Origin: Humisphaera borealis
Lineage (GTDB): Bacteria; Planctomycetota; Phycisphaerae; Tepidisphaerales; Tepidisphaeraceae
Assembly (NCBI RefSeq): GCF_015169395.1
Contig: NZ_CP063458.1
Span: 3,658,001-3,722,000 of the forward strand
Direction of reading: 5' to 3'
DNA: 64,000 bases
Shown here piece after piece: positions 17,579-26,331 of the stretch. Below the pieces are notes generated by a model, which worked only from the letters and a program-made list of their open reading frames with translations, was not told where the DNA came from and did no database searches. The number at the start of each line of letters is the position of its first letter. Positions within the stretch are counted from its first letter, which is position 1. A program made the position numbers and the translations under genes.

Positions 17579-18013
17579 ATGTATCGCAACCGCCGCCCGA
17601 TTTTTCTCCAGATTCTTCTCTACGCCTGGGCGCTTCCCACCACGGCCGTCGGACTTCTGTTCGTTCCCGCCGCACTGATCGGTGGCCGATTGCGGTGGGT
17701 TGATGGCGTCCTCGAGCTGCACGGGGGCGGCGTACGGTACTTCCTGGAACATGGCACGTTACTCCCCGGCGGTGCCTCGGCGATGACCCTCGGTCACGTC
17801 GTACTCGGCCGCGATCAGGCCGCACTCGATCGCACGCGCAGCCACGAACGCGTCCACGTCCGGCAGGTCGAGCGCTGGGGGCCGCTGTTCCTCCCTGCAT
17901 ATGTGGTCGCCTCGATCGTCGCCGCCGTCCGGGGGCGAGACGCTTACCGCGACAACATGTTCGAACGAGAGGCGTTCGCGGACGACGAGCGGCGGCGTAG
18001 GAATCGTGGATGA
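17579..18013 (+). CDS. Membrane protein with HExxH zinc-peptidase-like motif
   Basis: A 144-residue protein. ATG 17579 (MYRNRRPIF) is preferred because the longer reading frame upstream overlaps the DnaA-box region and its translation looks random. Residues 8-36 are hydrophobic, and another hydrophobic stretch lies at ~103-117. Between them is SHERVHVRQ, with H89-E90-x-x-H93 as a zinc-binding HExxH motif. Downstream FEREA (E129/E131) is a possible third ligand, as in small gluzincin-like membrane peptidases. The family itself is not recognised, and catalysis is only inferred. It is transcribed away from dnaN. Confidence 0.72.
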   Translation: MYRNRRPIFLQILLYAWALPTTAVGLLFVPAALIGGRLRWVDGVLELHGGGVRYFLEHGTLLPGGASAMTLGHVVLGRDQAALDRTRSHERVHVRQVERWGPLFLPAYVVASIVAAVRGRDAYRDNMFEREAFADDERRRRNRG

Positions 18014-18029
18014 CAGGACGTTTCGCCGA

Positions 18030-18863
18030 TCAGCGCAGTCGAAGCGCGTCGCGCAGATTCCCGCCCAGGATCTTCTGCGTATCCGCCTCGGGCAGCCCCA
18101 GTTCCTTAATCGCCCGGATCCCCTGCTTCACGTTGTCTTCCAGGTTGTACGGGAAGTCGAGACCGAAGATCAGCTGGTCCGGCGTCGCCTGCGCCACGGC
18201 TTCGATCAGTCGGTCCTTGGGCATGTACCAGAAGCGGCAGAAGTGCGGCGTGAATACGCTCGTCAGCCCGCCGTAGACCATGCACCGCTTACCGGGCACC
18301 GGCGGGAACGGGATGCGATTGACGATCACCGCCAGGCACTCCGCGAAGAAGCTGTACCCGCCCATGTGTTCCATGCTGAACGCCAGGTTCGGAAACTTCT
18401 CGGCGACCTCGTCGAACTTCAGCACGTGGTAGTTGGCAATGCGATACGCATGCACCCCACTATGAAACGTAATGAACAGCCCGTACTTCTCGGCCGCGGC
18501 GTACGCTTCCATCGCCTCGGGGGCGAGGATGTCAAACTCCTGGGCGTTGGGGTGCAGCTTGATGCCGACCAGGCCCAGTTCGCGAATGCGCTTGACCTGG
18601 TCGGTCACCGACTGTGCATCCACATGGTGCCTGAAATCGACCGTGCCGAACCCGTGCATCCGCTTGCGGGTCGACAGCTCGTTGGCGAGCCACTCATTGT
18701 GGTGCATGCCGCGTCCGGCGATCTGATGAGCAAAGGGAGCAAAGCAGACCTGTTCCGAGATGCCGCAGACGTCCATCAGCCTTTGAAGCCGATCGATAGT
18801 CCCCTCGGCATTGACCGAGCTCGGGAAGACGTGGGCGTGATTGGCAAAAACCTGAATAGACAT
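18030..18863 (-). CDS. Amidohydrolase-2 family metal-dependent hydrolase
   Basis: A 277-residue TIM-barrel protein of the amidohydrolase-2 (ACMSD/LigW-like) group. Metal-site features in order are NHAHVF near residue 8 (H9 and H11, the HxH pair), GIKLHPN near 120, ITFHSGVH near 150, SMEHMGG near 180, and GLDFPYN near 235 with the barrel-end aspartate. There is no signal peptide, so it is cytosolic. Such enzymes hydrolyse or decarboxylate small carboxylated or lactone substrates; which one cannot be said. It converges with the small HExxH gene and stands alone. Confidence 0.88.
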   Translation of the reverse strand: MSIQVFANHAHVFPSSVNAEGTIDRLQRLMDVCGISEQVCFAPFAHQIAGRGMHHNEWLANELSTRKRMHGFGTVDFRHHVDAQSVTDQVKRIRELGLVGIKLHPNAQEFDILAPEAMEAYAAAEKYGLFITFHSGVHAYRIANYHVLKFDEVAEKFPNLAFSMEHMGGYSFFAECLAVIVNRIPFPPVPGKRCMVYGGLTSVFTPHFCRFWYMPKDRLIEAVAQATPDQLIFGLDFPYNLEDNVKQGIRAIKELGLPEADTQKILGGNLRDALRLR

Positions 18864-19197
18864 GAAAAGACGGGATTACACGGGTCACACACAAAGCGAG
18901 GCTGCCCGACGGAGGATTCTAACGAGTGTAAACCACGCTGCCAGTGAGGGCTACCGATTTCGACTGAGCTAACCTGCGGCCGGCGATTTCTGCAATACCC
19001 CGATCAGGGCTATCGACCGCCGGGACCGATATTGGGACGTCAATACCAATCGCGATTGATTGCCCTCGGGCCACACAATCGCTACAAACTTCCTGTCCAC
19101 GACGCCTGTGAAGGTGGGCACCGCCCACCTGAGTCCTGTCACTCACACTCCCGGATCGGGCATGACTCCATCGAATGTTCACTATTTTCTGGTCGCC
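18864..19197. other. Intergenic stretch with one small hairpin
   Basis: 334 bp between divergent genes. A perfect 8-bp stem with a 3-nt loop, AGGTGGGC-ACC-GCCCACCT, lies at 19112-19130. In-frame ATGs at 19060 and 19162 precede the barrel protein, but the signal peptide begins at 19198. No clear promoter or other gene was seen. Confidence 0.6.
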
Positions 19198-20691
19198 ATG
19201 CGCAAACCCCTGCTAGTCGTCGGCATCGCGGTTGCCGCCCTTGCGTTGCCTGCGTCGGCCCAGCCGGTGCCCGGCGGCCCCGGTGCCGAGAGCCTGCAGC
19301 GACAGGCGCGCATCGACGAGCTTCAGAAGTTCGAGCTCGACAACCGCTATCGCGCCAACGAAGGCGTGCCTGCTGGACAGCGGGTTCTCTTCGACTACGG
19401 CGTCTTCCTCCAGTTCAGTTACCTGTCGCTGGACGACGCGCTGGGTGCCAACCACGGCCTGCGTCAATACGACGTCGTTCCATACGTCCGCTTCAACATC
19501 GACGGCGCCCAGGAGCTGTTTCTTCGCGGACGCTTCGGCTACCGCGATTTCAACTACGGCGACAGCTTCGACGGCCGCGGCGATGAGCCGATCGACGGCG
19601 ACCTCGACCGCGGCTACTACTCCTTCGACACCCGCCGCTACAACGCCGCTTACAACAAGAAGGTCCTCGGGGCCGACCCCTCGTCGGACTTCAACTTCGT
19701 CTTCAAGGGCGGCCGCGATCTGACCTACTGGGCCAACGGCCTGGTGCTCGGCACCACGCTCGACGGCATCACGGTCACCCTCGAAAAAGGTGCGCTAGGC
19801 GTTGATGTCATCGCCGGTATCACGCCCATTCGAACCGTCGATTTCGACAGCTCCCGCCCCGGCTTCGACTACAACACCCGCCGGGGCTTCTACGGGGCGA
19901 TCGCCAAGCTCAACGCCGGCGATCACCAGCCGTTCCTGTACGGCCTGATCCAGCGCGACTACAACGAGATGGACACGTTGGACCTGGGCCTGATCCAGAC
20001 CGACTACGAATACAACTCGTGGTACATCGGCTTCGGTTCCACCGGCGCGCTCGGCCCGAACCTGCGGTACGGTATCGAGTTCGCCTATGAAGGCGGCACC
20101 ACGCTCTCCAACAGCTTCGAGGCATCAGGGGCCGGCGGCCTGTTTCCGATCGAGCAGACCGAAGACAAGATCGCCGCCGCGGCGCTGGACATCCGCCTCG
20201 ACTACTTCTTTAACGACAGAAGGCAGACCCGCCTGAGCTTCGAGTTCCTCGCCGCCACCGGCGACAAGGACCGCGGCACCAGCACCAACACGTTCAACGG
20301 CAACGCCTCCGGCACCGAAGACCACGGCTTCAACGCGTTCGGCCTGATCAACACCGGCCTGGCGCTGGCACCCGATCCTTCGAACCTGCTGCTGCTGCGA
20401 TTCGGCGTGGCTACCCTACCGCTGCCCGACCACGGGATCTTCTCCCGCATGCAGATCGGTGTGGACTTCTTCGTCATCAACAAGCTCCAGGCCGAGGCCC
20501 CCATCGACCAGGTGACGTCCGGCGAACACCGCTTCCTCGGCGTCGAGCCCGACCTTTATCTCAACTGGCAGGTCACCAGCGACCTGACCCTGGCGCTGCG
20601 TTACGGCGTCTTCTTCCCCAACAGCCAGGCGTTCGGTGCCAACGACGAACCGCGCCAGTTTTTCTATGGCGGCCTGACGTTCTCGTTCTGA
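19198..20691 (+). CDS. Outer-membrane beta-barrel protein (AlgE/porin-like)
   Basis: A 497-residue protein. ATG 19198 starts a clean signal peptide (MRKPLLVVG...LPASAQ, cleavage near residue 22); upstream ATGs would place 46 unrelated residues in front of it. The mature part alternates aromatic-ended beta strands (FLQFSYLSL, ELFLRGRFGYRDFNYG, SWYIGFGSTG, DLTLALRYGVFF) and ends in phenylalanine (GGLTFSF), the outer-membrane insertion signal. This resembles alginate-export (AlgE-like) barrels. It is probably a channel or exporter for a sugar-like solute. A lipoprotein gene follows 90 bp later on the same strand and may be its partner. Confidence 0.87.
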   Translation: MRKPLLVVGIAVAALALPASAQPVPGGPGAESLQRQARIDELQKFELDNRYRANEGVPAGQRVLFDYGVFLQFSYLSLDDALGANHGLRQYDVVPYVRFNIDGAQELFLRGRFGYRDFNYGDSFDGRGDEPIDGDLDRGYYSFDTRRYNAAYNKKVLGADPSSDFNFVFKGGRDLTYWANGLVLGTTLDGITVTLEKGALGVDVIAGITPIRTVDFDSSRPGFDYNTRRGFYGAIAKLNAGDHQPFLYGLIQRDYNEMDTLDLGLIQTDYEYNSWYIGFGSTGALGPNLRYGIEFAYEGGTTLSNSFEASGAGGLFPIEQTEDKIAAAALDIRLDYFFNDRRQTRLSFEFLAATGDKDRGTSTNTFNGNASGTEDHGFNAFGLINTGLALAPDPSNLLLLRFGVATLPLPDHGIFSRMQIGVDFFVINKLQAEAPIDQVTSGEHRFLGVEPDLYLNWQVTSDLTLALRYGVFFPNSQAFGANDEPRQFFYGGLTFSF

Positions 20692-20769
20692 TTTCAAAGA
20701 GCCTGCGACCTGGTCGCCGTTTTTGCCTCGAATGCTGTCGTCGATGACCCTTGGAACGCTCCAATCGTC

Positions 20770-20881
20770 GGAGAATGAAAAATGAAAAACATGCAATGCA
20801 AAATGCAGAATGAGAAAAGCGGTCAACGGCGCCCGGTCCGTTTTGCAGTTTTCATTGCCTGTTTTTCATTTTTCGTTCTCC
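20770..20881. repeat. Large hairpin built of AATGAAAA-type units, reading into a lipoprotein gene
   Basis: The left arm at 20770-20791 and right arm at 20860-20881 are inverted copies with one mismatch in 22. The similarity continues inward with AATGCAAA-like units on both sides, so each arm is about 45 bp. The left arm spans the ribosome binding site and start of the lipoprotein gene; the right arm encodes part of its signal peptide. The base composition (A/T-rich homopurine runs) is unlike the rest of the window. Confidence 0.85.
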
Positions 20882-21501
20882 CCGTCTTTTCGATGACAGG
20901 TTGCGCGCCTGCCGTCGTGGAAAAGCCGCTCGCTCCGACGCTCGGTGGCGTGGAGCCGGAGAAGCAGATGGAGTTCTGGCATCAGCTCGCCGAGCAGCCG
21001 GTCACGAGCAATGACGACGCCTTTCACGCCCTGTTGATCTTCATTGACGGCCAGGACGCCGCCGCCGACTACGCCGCCCGGGTCGCAGCCTTGAAGGAAA
21101 AGGGACTGCTGCCGGCGTCGTTCAATCAGCCGGCCACGCAGGCCGCCGACCGTGGCACGCTGTCGGTCGCACTCGCCAAGACACTGAAGCTCCGCGGCGG
21201 CATCGTCTACAGCATCTTCGGCCCGTCGCCGCGCTACGCCACCAAGGAACTGGAACACGCCGAGATCTATCCGCCCAGCAGCCCCAACCAGATCTTCAGC
21301 GGCAGCGAGTTTCTGGCCGTCATGAGCCGGGCCGAGGAATACCAGTTGAGCAAGTCGACCGGCGGCAAGCCCGGCGACGCCAACTACGTCCCGCCGGAAC
21401 TCGAGCTCCGTCAGGGCATTCAGCAGCCGGTCAAGCCCGTCCCCGCCCCGTCGACCCAGCCCGCGACAGAGCCCGCAGGCGCGGCCACCAAGGCACTTTA
21501 G
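20782..21501 (+). CDS. Lipoprotein of unknown function with repeat-derived signal peptide
   Basis: A 239-residue protein from ATG 20782. Residues 20-40 are hydrophobic and end in FSMTGC, with C41 as the lipidation site, so this is an exported lipoprotein. The mature part has a ~130-residue folded region (EFWHQLAEQPVTSNDDAFHALL, KLRGGIVYSIFGPSPRYATKELEH) and a Pro/Thr-rich tail typical of planctomycete proteins (PAPSTQPATEPAG). The family is not recognised. The first ~37 codons lie inside the inverted-repeat element at 20770-20881. The body is GC-rich like its neighbours, so the leader may have been replaced or donated by the repeat. Confidence 0.78.
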   Translation: MKNMQCKMQNEKSGQRRPVRFAVFIACFSFFVLPVFSMTGCAPAVVEKPLAPTLGGVEPEKQMEFWHQLAEQPVTSNDDAFHALLIFIDGQDAAADYAARVAALKEKGLLPASFNQPATQAADRGTLSVALAKTLKLRGGIVYSIFGPSPRYATKELEHAEIYPPSSPNQIFSGSEFLAVMSRAEEYQLSKSTGGKPGDANYVPPELELRQGIQQPVKPVPAPSTQPATEPAGAATKAL

Positions 21502-21529
21502 TCCGTTCGCGATCTTGCTTCCGCAATCG

Positions 21530-21568
21530 CCCACGGCGTTGCCGTGGGTCCCACCGCGACGCGGTGGG
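21530..21568. terminator. Double hairpin, probable bidirectional terminator
   Basis: Two back-to-back perfect 8-bp stems with 3-nt loops: CCCACGGC/GCCGTGGG at 21530-21548 and CCCACCGC/GCGGTGGG at 21550-21568. CGTTTTCG follows on the plus strand. They lie between the convergent lipoprotein and glutamate dehydrogenase genes. The short T-run makes termination likely but not certain. Confidence 0.55.
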
Positions 21569-21593
21569 CGTTTTCGCTGTCGCTTGTGTGCCC

Positions 21594-22859
21594 CTACGGA
21601 AATAATCCCCGTAACCGGCACGCCTCGGCGACCCGGCTGATCGCGATCGTGTACGCCGCCGTCCGGTAGTCGCAGTCGGCCTGGTCCGCCTTGGCGTTCA
21701 CCTCGTCGAACGCCTTCTCCATCACCTTCTGCAACTCGTCCTGCACGCGCTTGCCGTCCCAGAAGAAACTCTCCAAGCCCTGCACCCATTCGAAGTAACT
21801 GACCGTCACACCGCCGGCGTTGGCCAGGATGTCGGGCAGCACGGTGATGCCGTTGTCCTGAAGGATCTCGTCGGCCTTTGGCGTGGTCGGGCCGTTGGCA
21901 CCCTCGACAACCACCCTCGCCCGCACGTGCGGGGCGACGTCTTCGGTCAGCGTGTTCTCCATCGCCGCGGGAACCAGCACGTCGCAGTCGCAGGTCAGCA
22001 GTTCCTCGTTGCTGATTTCGTCGCAGTCGGCGAAGCCGGCGAGGGTGCCGTTCTCGCGGTAGTAGTTGTGGGCGGCTTCGACCTCGATCCCCGTGTCGTC
22101 GTAGATACCGCTCGACCGCTCGGTGACCGCGACCACCGTCGCCCCGCGCTCGGCCAGCAATCGGGCGGCGTGGAAGCCGACATTGCCGAACCCCTGCACC
22201 GCGACCTTCACGTCGGCCAATGTCTTGTTCTGCGTCGCCAGGAACTTGCGGAGGATGTTCATCACGCCACGCCCGGTGGCGTCTTCGCGGCCGACCGATC
22301 CGCCGATCGCCACCGGCTTGCCCGTCACCACGCCCAGCGCCTGGTAGCCGACCATCATGCTATAGGTATCGAGGAACCACGCCATCACCTGGGCGTCGGT
22401 GCCGGCGTCGGGTGCGGGGATGTCGTGGTGCGGGCCGATGATTGGCAGCATCTCGGCGGTATACCGGCGGGTGAGGCGTTCCTTCTCGCCGAGCGACAGC
22501 TTCTTGGGGTCGCAGATAATGCCCCCCTTCGCCCCGCCGTAGGGCAGACCGACCAGCGCGTTCTTCCAGGTCTGGATCATTGCCAGCGCCATGACTTCGT
22601 CGATGTTGACGCCCATGTCGAAGCGGATGCCCCCCTTGAACGGGCCGAGTGCGTTGTTGTGCTGGGCGCGAAAGCCGGTAAAGGTCTGGATGGTTCCGTT
22701 GTCGAGCCGGATCGGACACGAGACCGTCATCACCCGCTTGGGGTGGGTCAGGTAGTCCCGCCAGATGGGGTCGAGGCCCATCGTGCCGTAGACACGATCG
22801 AAGTAGTGGTGGGCGTTCTGCCAGAAGGCCGAGTGTGTCGATCCGTTGGAGGCTGCCAT
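21594..22859 (-). CDS. Glutamate dehydrogenase
   Basis: A 421-residue protein of the Glu/Leu/Phe/Val dehydrogenase family. The N-terminal catalytic domain has GFRAQHNNALGPFKGGIRF (first substrate lysine) and GLPYGGAKGGI (second lysine) near residues 63-110, with PAPDAGT around 148. The C-terminal Rossmann domain has AVQGFGNVGFHAA near 218 and ANAGGVTVSYFEW near 345. It catalyses reversible oxidative deamination of glutamate to 2-oxoglutarate, linking carbon and nitrogen metabolism. Length fits the hexameric bacterial type. Whether it uses NAD or NADP cannot be told safely. The gene stands alone, upstream of a repeat-rich non-coding region. Confidence 0.95.
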   Translation of the reverse strand: MAASNGSTHSAFWQNAHHYFDRVYGTMGLDPIWRDYLTHPKRVMTVSCPIRLDNGTIQTFTGFRAQHNNALGPFKGGIRFDMGVNIDEVMALAMIQTWKNALVGLPYGGAKGGIICDPKKLSLGEKERLTRRYTAEMLPIIGPHHDIPAPDAGTDAQVMAWFLDTYSMMVGYQALGVVTGKPVAIGGSVGREDATGRGVMNILRKFLATQNKTLADVKVAVQGFGNVGFHAARLLAERGATVVAVTERSSGIYDDTGIEVEAAHNYYRENGTLAGFADCDEISNEELLTCDCDVLVPAAMENTLTEDVAPHVRARVVVEGANGPTTPKADEILQDNGITVLPDILANAGGVTVSYFEWVQGLESFFWDGKRVQDELQKVMEKAFDEVNAKADQADCDYRTAAYTIAISRVAEACRLRGLFP

Positions 22860-22942
22860 GGCGGAAGTCTATCGTGTTGCCAACCGAGTAGGGAGACGGC
22901 GGGACTTCGGGAGGTTTCACCTCGCGCATCTCATGCCCCGCC

Positions 22943-23413
22943 GCCGAACGAACCCGAGGAGAAACGGCCGAACGAACCCGACGATGAACGAGAACATCGA
23001 ACATCGAACACCCAACATCGAACACCGAATCGCCGTGCGCGGACTGCCGAACGAACCCGAGCTCGGCTTCGCTGACATCGCCGAACGAACCCGAGATCGT
23101 CTCCGGTCTCCTCCTCCGGTACGCCGGGGGAGGGTTAGGGAGGGGGTTGTGGCGGAGTCGCGCTCCCATGCGTCCTCGTTTGGCCGAACGAACCGGAGGA
23201 TGAAGGCGAACGTCGAACGTCGAACATCGAACATCGAACACCCAACATCGAACACCGAATCAGCAAGCGGTGACGGCCGAACGAACCCGAGACGCTATAC
23301 AAGGGACGTTCACCGGCGCGTCGCGGCCGGTCATCCGGGTCTTCGGAGTACCTCAGACACCGGCGTGAAATTCGCCGAACGAACCCGAGATCGGACAGCC
23401 GAACGAACCCGAG
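22943..23413. repeat. Cluster of eight 16-bp direct repeats GCCGAACGAACCCGAG
   Basis: Copies start at 22943, 22967, 23046, 23080, 23183, 23276, 23374 and 23398, all in the same orientation. Six are exact; the 22967 copy ends in C and the 23183 copy has CCGG in place of CCCG. Spacing between starts is irregular (24, 79, 34, 103, 93, 98 and 24 bp), which is unlike a CRISPR array. Nothing else in the region looks coding. Confidence 0.9.
22992..23261. repeat. Perfect 40-bp direct repeat of CATCGAACA-type units
   Basis: The 40-bp segment 22992-23031 is repeated exactly at 23222-23261, 230 bp away and in the same orientation. Each copy is itself made of short periodic units (CATCGAACA variants). 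Between the copies is a G-rich run with GAGGGTTAGGGAGGGGG at 23130-23146. The same unit recurs in the inverted repeat near 30883. The surrounding gap 22860-24151 contains no gene that I can support. Confidence 0.9.
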
Positions 23414-23686
23414 GCGGCGGGGAACAGTCCAGCCGCTCCGTGTCGCCGACGCATAGGCGCACCGAGAGCGTGCCCGGCCACTCGATCTGCGAACGCGAGT
23501 CGACCTTCAGACCGCCGCGGATCACACCCGCCGGGCCAAAGGCACGAGCGCAGCACCAGCCAGGAAGGCCGGCGACGAGCCGCCAATTTGTTCTATATAT
23601 GTTAGGTTTAAGGCAGGCTAATGCAAGCAGAATCCGCGCTTTGTCGCCGCACGGGCGTATCGCATATTTTGTGATTAAGTCCTTGA

Positions 23687-23922
23687 GCCTCGAAGAGGCG
23701 GCAGGGCCATAGCCCAGGGCGCTGGCCGGCTCAGCCGGACGAGCCCTGGGTTTGCGGCTCACAAGAGGTTGAGCCCTGAAGGGGCGAAAGAGCCGTCGCC
23801 GTGCCGACGTCGCGAGCTCTGTCGCCCCTTCAGGGCTTAAGGCGGATCGGTCGATCAACCCAGGGTTGCGGTCGGCGTACCGACCTCCACCCTGGGCTAT
23901 GGCTCTGCCGCCTCTTCGAGGC
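23687..23922. repeat. 236-bp multi-stem palindromic element, copy 1
   Basis: The outer arms 23687-23719 and 23890-23922 are inverted copies (33 bp, one mismatch). An inner pair, AGCCCTGAAGGGGCG and its inverse around 23772-23840, forms another long stem. Smaller hairpins lie between (CCGGCT/AGCCGG near 23733; GGTCGG/CCGACC near 23870). The second copy at 50696-50931 has the same length and architecture. No open reading frame inside is convincing. Confidence 0.9.
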
Positions 23923-24151
23923 TTCGGATTGTCTCACTCGGTTATCGCATCCATCGAGAACCCAGGAGGACCGTTTTTTGAAGCAGAGCATGCGTCGAAT
24001 GCTTTCAGTGCCTCCGTGGCTTCCTCTGTCTTTGGTTGCGGCCGGGCCGCGCTGAGTGACTTTGTGCCCTTCGTGACTTCGTGCCCTTCGTGTTGAAATC
24101 GACCTGCCGGAGCGATTTGACTCGCATCAAGCCGGCTTCCTCGGTTCGCCG
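23923..24151. other. Gene-free stretch ending in TTCGTGCC-type short repeats
   Basis: A non-coding stretch between the palindromic element and the ABC permease stop. Positions 24061-24092 hold a run of TTCGTGMCC-like units (TTTGTGCCCTTCGTGACTTCGTGCCCTTCGTG split over the run). The same unit appears near the HIT gene at 43951-43979. No gene seen. Confidence 0.6.
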
Positions 24152-26317
24152 TTACCGGCTTTGCTTGCGGATTGTCATGTCGAACCCCTTCACCATGCCC
24201 GTGTACATCTGCCAGACGATCGCGACGTAAATGCCGACCGCGACGAGTGTGGTCACGGTGACGATGGACCGTGCGGTCCACAGGGCGCTGGCGGAAATCC
24301 CGCGGTAGTTGCGCCCGCTGGCGTAGGGGTCGATCAACATCTGCATCAGCGTGAATGGGCTGAAACTGCCGACGATCAACGCCATCTGGTTCTGGCTCGA
24401 ATCCAGGAAGCTGTAGCCGCACCAACCCATGCCGGCGCAGATGCCGACCACGATGCCGACACTGCTCATCACCGCCGCGACCGTCGTGCGACAGCGGAGC
24501 GACATCTGCATACCCAGGATCGCCGCGAAGGCGCAGATGATGATCAGCATGCCCGGCAGCAGCAGCACCGCCTCGGGGAAAACGAGCCATTGGAACAGTT
24601 CGCCACTGGTCCCGGTGATCTGCTGGAAAATGTCGTACACGACGAACAGGCCCGCACTGACCACCGGCACCGCGACAAGCGGCATGACGAAACTGACGAG
24701 CCCGCGGAGCTTGCCCCAGATGTAATACCGGCTGGTGATCGGACTGCTCAGCAGCAGGTCGAGCGTGCCGTCTTCCTTTTCGCGGGTGACCGTACTGGCG
24801 GCGGCGTTGGTGACGATCAGAAGGATGACCGCGAACTCCACCGCGCACAGCCCGAGCAGGTACTTGCGGGCCAGGCCGGCGTCCAGCCCGCGGGCCGGCG
24901 GGCGGACCACGAGCGTGTTAAGGAACCGCGACGGGTCGCGCCGGCCCATCTGCCCTTTGACGAACGAGTTCTGCGTCGGCGGCGCTTCGGCGAAGGTCGT
25001 GTAGCTCACGACTTCCATCGTCCCCTGCATCCGCCGAAGGTCGACTTCTTCAGGTTCGTCGTCCGGATTGTCCGTTGGCAGGACCACCTTCGTCCCGCCG
25101 GGAATGACGTTCAATGTCTTCGGCGAGCCCTTGCCGTCGAGCGCCGGGAGGGTGATCTGCTCCAGCCGTTCGTCGTAACTGCCGCGGACGATGGCATTCA
25201 CCGGCGCCGACGTATTGGCGTACGCGATGACCAGGTACACCGCCGCCCCGAGGCCGATGAGGATAAAGCTGTACCGCAGCACGGTCGCCCGGGCGGCCGA
25301 CGCCTTGGTGCGGGCTTCGCGCCACGCGATCGGGTTGGTCCAGACGGTTCGCGGCTTGCGGTTGCGGTCGCCTTTGGACAGCTTCAGCTTCTGCAGGATC
25401 TGCGACCGCAAATTGGTCGAGCTTTGCGCCATCCGTCGAAGCAGCGCGATCGACGGCAACACCAGCACGAAGCTGAACAGGAACATGAAGCTGATGTAAA
25501 ACCCGGTCGGGTTGCTCAGCATGTAACCCACCGGCCAGGACTGCTGGGCGGCCGGCAGGTCTTCGAAGTTCGGCGGGGCGTAGGTGGGGTCTTTGAAGAT
25601 CACCCGCAGCGCCAGGAACGGGTTGAACGCCGTGAAGTAGCTGATGTGCGATTCAATGCCCTGCGTGACGGTACGGCCCCTGACCTGGAACTGCGGGAAC
25701 GTATCCAGCACGATTCCGCCGGCCATGTAGACGACGATGAACAGGTAGAAGCTGAAAATCGTCCGGCGGGTGCCGACCTTGAAGGTGGCGATCGCCATCG
25801 CGAGCGCCCCCGTGGCAAACGCCGTCCCCGCCGCCAGCAGGAACGAGAGAACGATGCTCTTGATCGCGACGCCGCCGAAGATCTGCGTGATCGAGAAAAC
25901 CGGTATGCCGCTGACGAGCAGGGCGATGATAAAAAACAGCCGGCTCAGGAGTGAACCGAGCACGATCTGCCCGTTGGTCAGTGGCGTGGCGAGCAGGATG
26001 TCATACGTCTGGCTGTCCTTTTCCTGGGTAATCGCCCCGGCGGTAAACACCGGTGCCAGCAGCGCCACCAGCCCGAGCTGCAGGTAGCTCATGCTCTGGA
26101 ACAAGCTGGCGGAGGTCTTGGCGAGCGAAGACAGGCTGCCCGACCCGCCAGTGCCGGAAGCACTGACGAGCGAGATGACGACAAATGCGACCAGCAGGCC
26201 GAGGTAGGCGCAGCGGATAAACAGATCGCGCCGCCGCTTCCCGCCGGAATCGACGACCCGGAGGAGGATGGGGTTGGCGGGGATGAGTCGCCAGAGATAG
26301 TGGTGGATGCCGAGCAT
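24152..26317 (-). CDS. ABC-2 type transporter permease, duplicated two-module form
   Basis: A 721-residue membrane protein (ATG 26317; a TTG four codons earlier is possible). It has two ABC-2 permease modules in one chain, each with about six transmembrane segments. Each begins with a conserved REK/QEKD element after the first helix pair (AITQEKDSQTYDILLATPL near residue 100 and TVTREKEDGTLDLLLSSPI near 515), the coupling motif that meets the ATPase. A soluble loop of ~130 residues separates the modules. It is the permease for the ATPase at 27168 and the periplasmic partner at 28179, all on the same strand. An S23-type gene now sits between it and the ATPase. Confidence 0.9.
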   Translation of the reverse strand: MLGIHHYLWRLIPANPILLRVVDSGGKRRRDLFIRCAYLGLLVAFVVISLVSASGTGGSGSLSSLAKTSASLFQSMSYLQLGLVALLAPVFTAGAITQEKDSQTYDILLATPLTNGQIVLGSLLSRLFFIIALLVSGIPVFSITQIFGGVAIKSIVLSFLLAAGTAFATGALAMAIATFKVGTRRTIFSFYLFIVVYMAGGIVLDTFPQFQVRGRTVTQGIESHISYFTAFNPFLALRVIFKDPTYAPPNFEDLPAAQQSWPVGYMLSNPTGFYISFMFLFSFVLVLPSIALLRRMAQSSTNLRSQILQKLKLSKGDRNRKPRTVWTNPIAWREARTKASAARATVLRYSFILIGLGAAVYLVIAYANTSAPVNAIVRGSYDERLEQITLPALDGKGSPKTLNVIPGGTKVVLPTDNPDDEPEEVDLRRMQGTMEVVSYTTFAEAPPTQNSFVKGQMGRRDPSRFLNTLVVRPPARGLDAGLARKYLLGLCAVEFAVILLIVTNAAASTVTREKEDGTLDLLLSSPITSRYYIWGKLRGLVSFVMPLVAVPVVSAGLFVVYDIFQQITGTSGELFQWLVFPEAVLLLPGMLIIICAFAAILGMQMSLRCRTTVAAVMSSVGIVVGICAGMGWCGYSFLDSSQNQMALIVGSFSPFTLMQMLIDPYASGRNYRGISASALWTARSIVTVTTLVAVGIYVAIVWQMYTGMVKGFDMTIRKQSR

Positions 26318-26331
26318 GGGACTTATCAATG

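Noticed and set aside
22943-23413. CRISPR array
   Set aside because: Eight repeats of 16 bp, but the intervals range from 24 to 103 bp, the intervening sequences share other repeats, and no cas gene is present.
22846-23712. A 289-codon plus-strand open frame over the 16-bp repeats
   Set aside because: It is formed of repeat units (translated as repeating PNEPE/AERTR words) and has no start signals or folded region.
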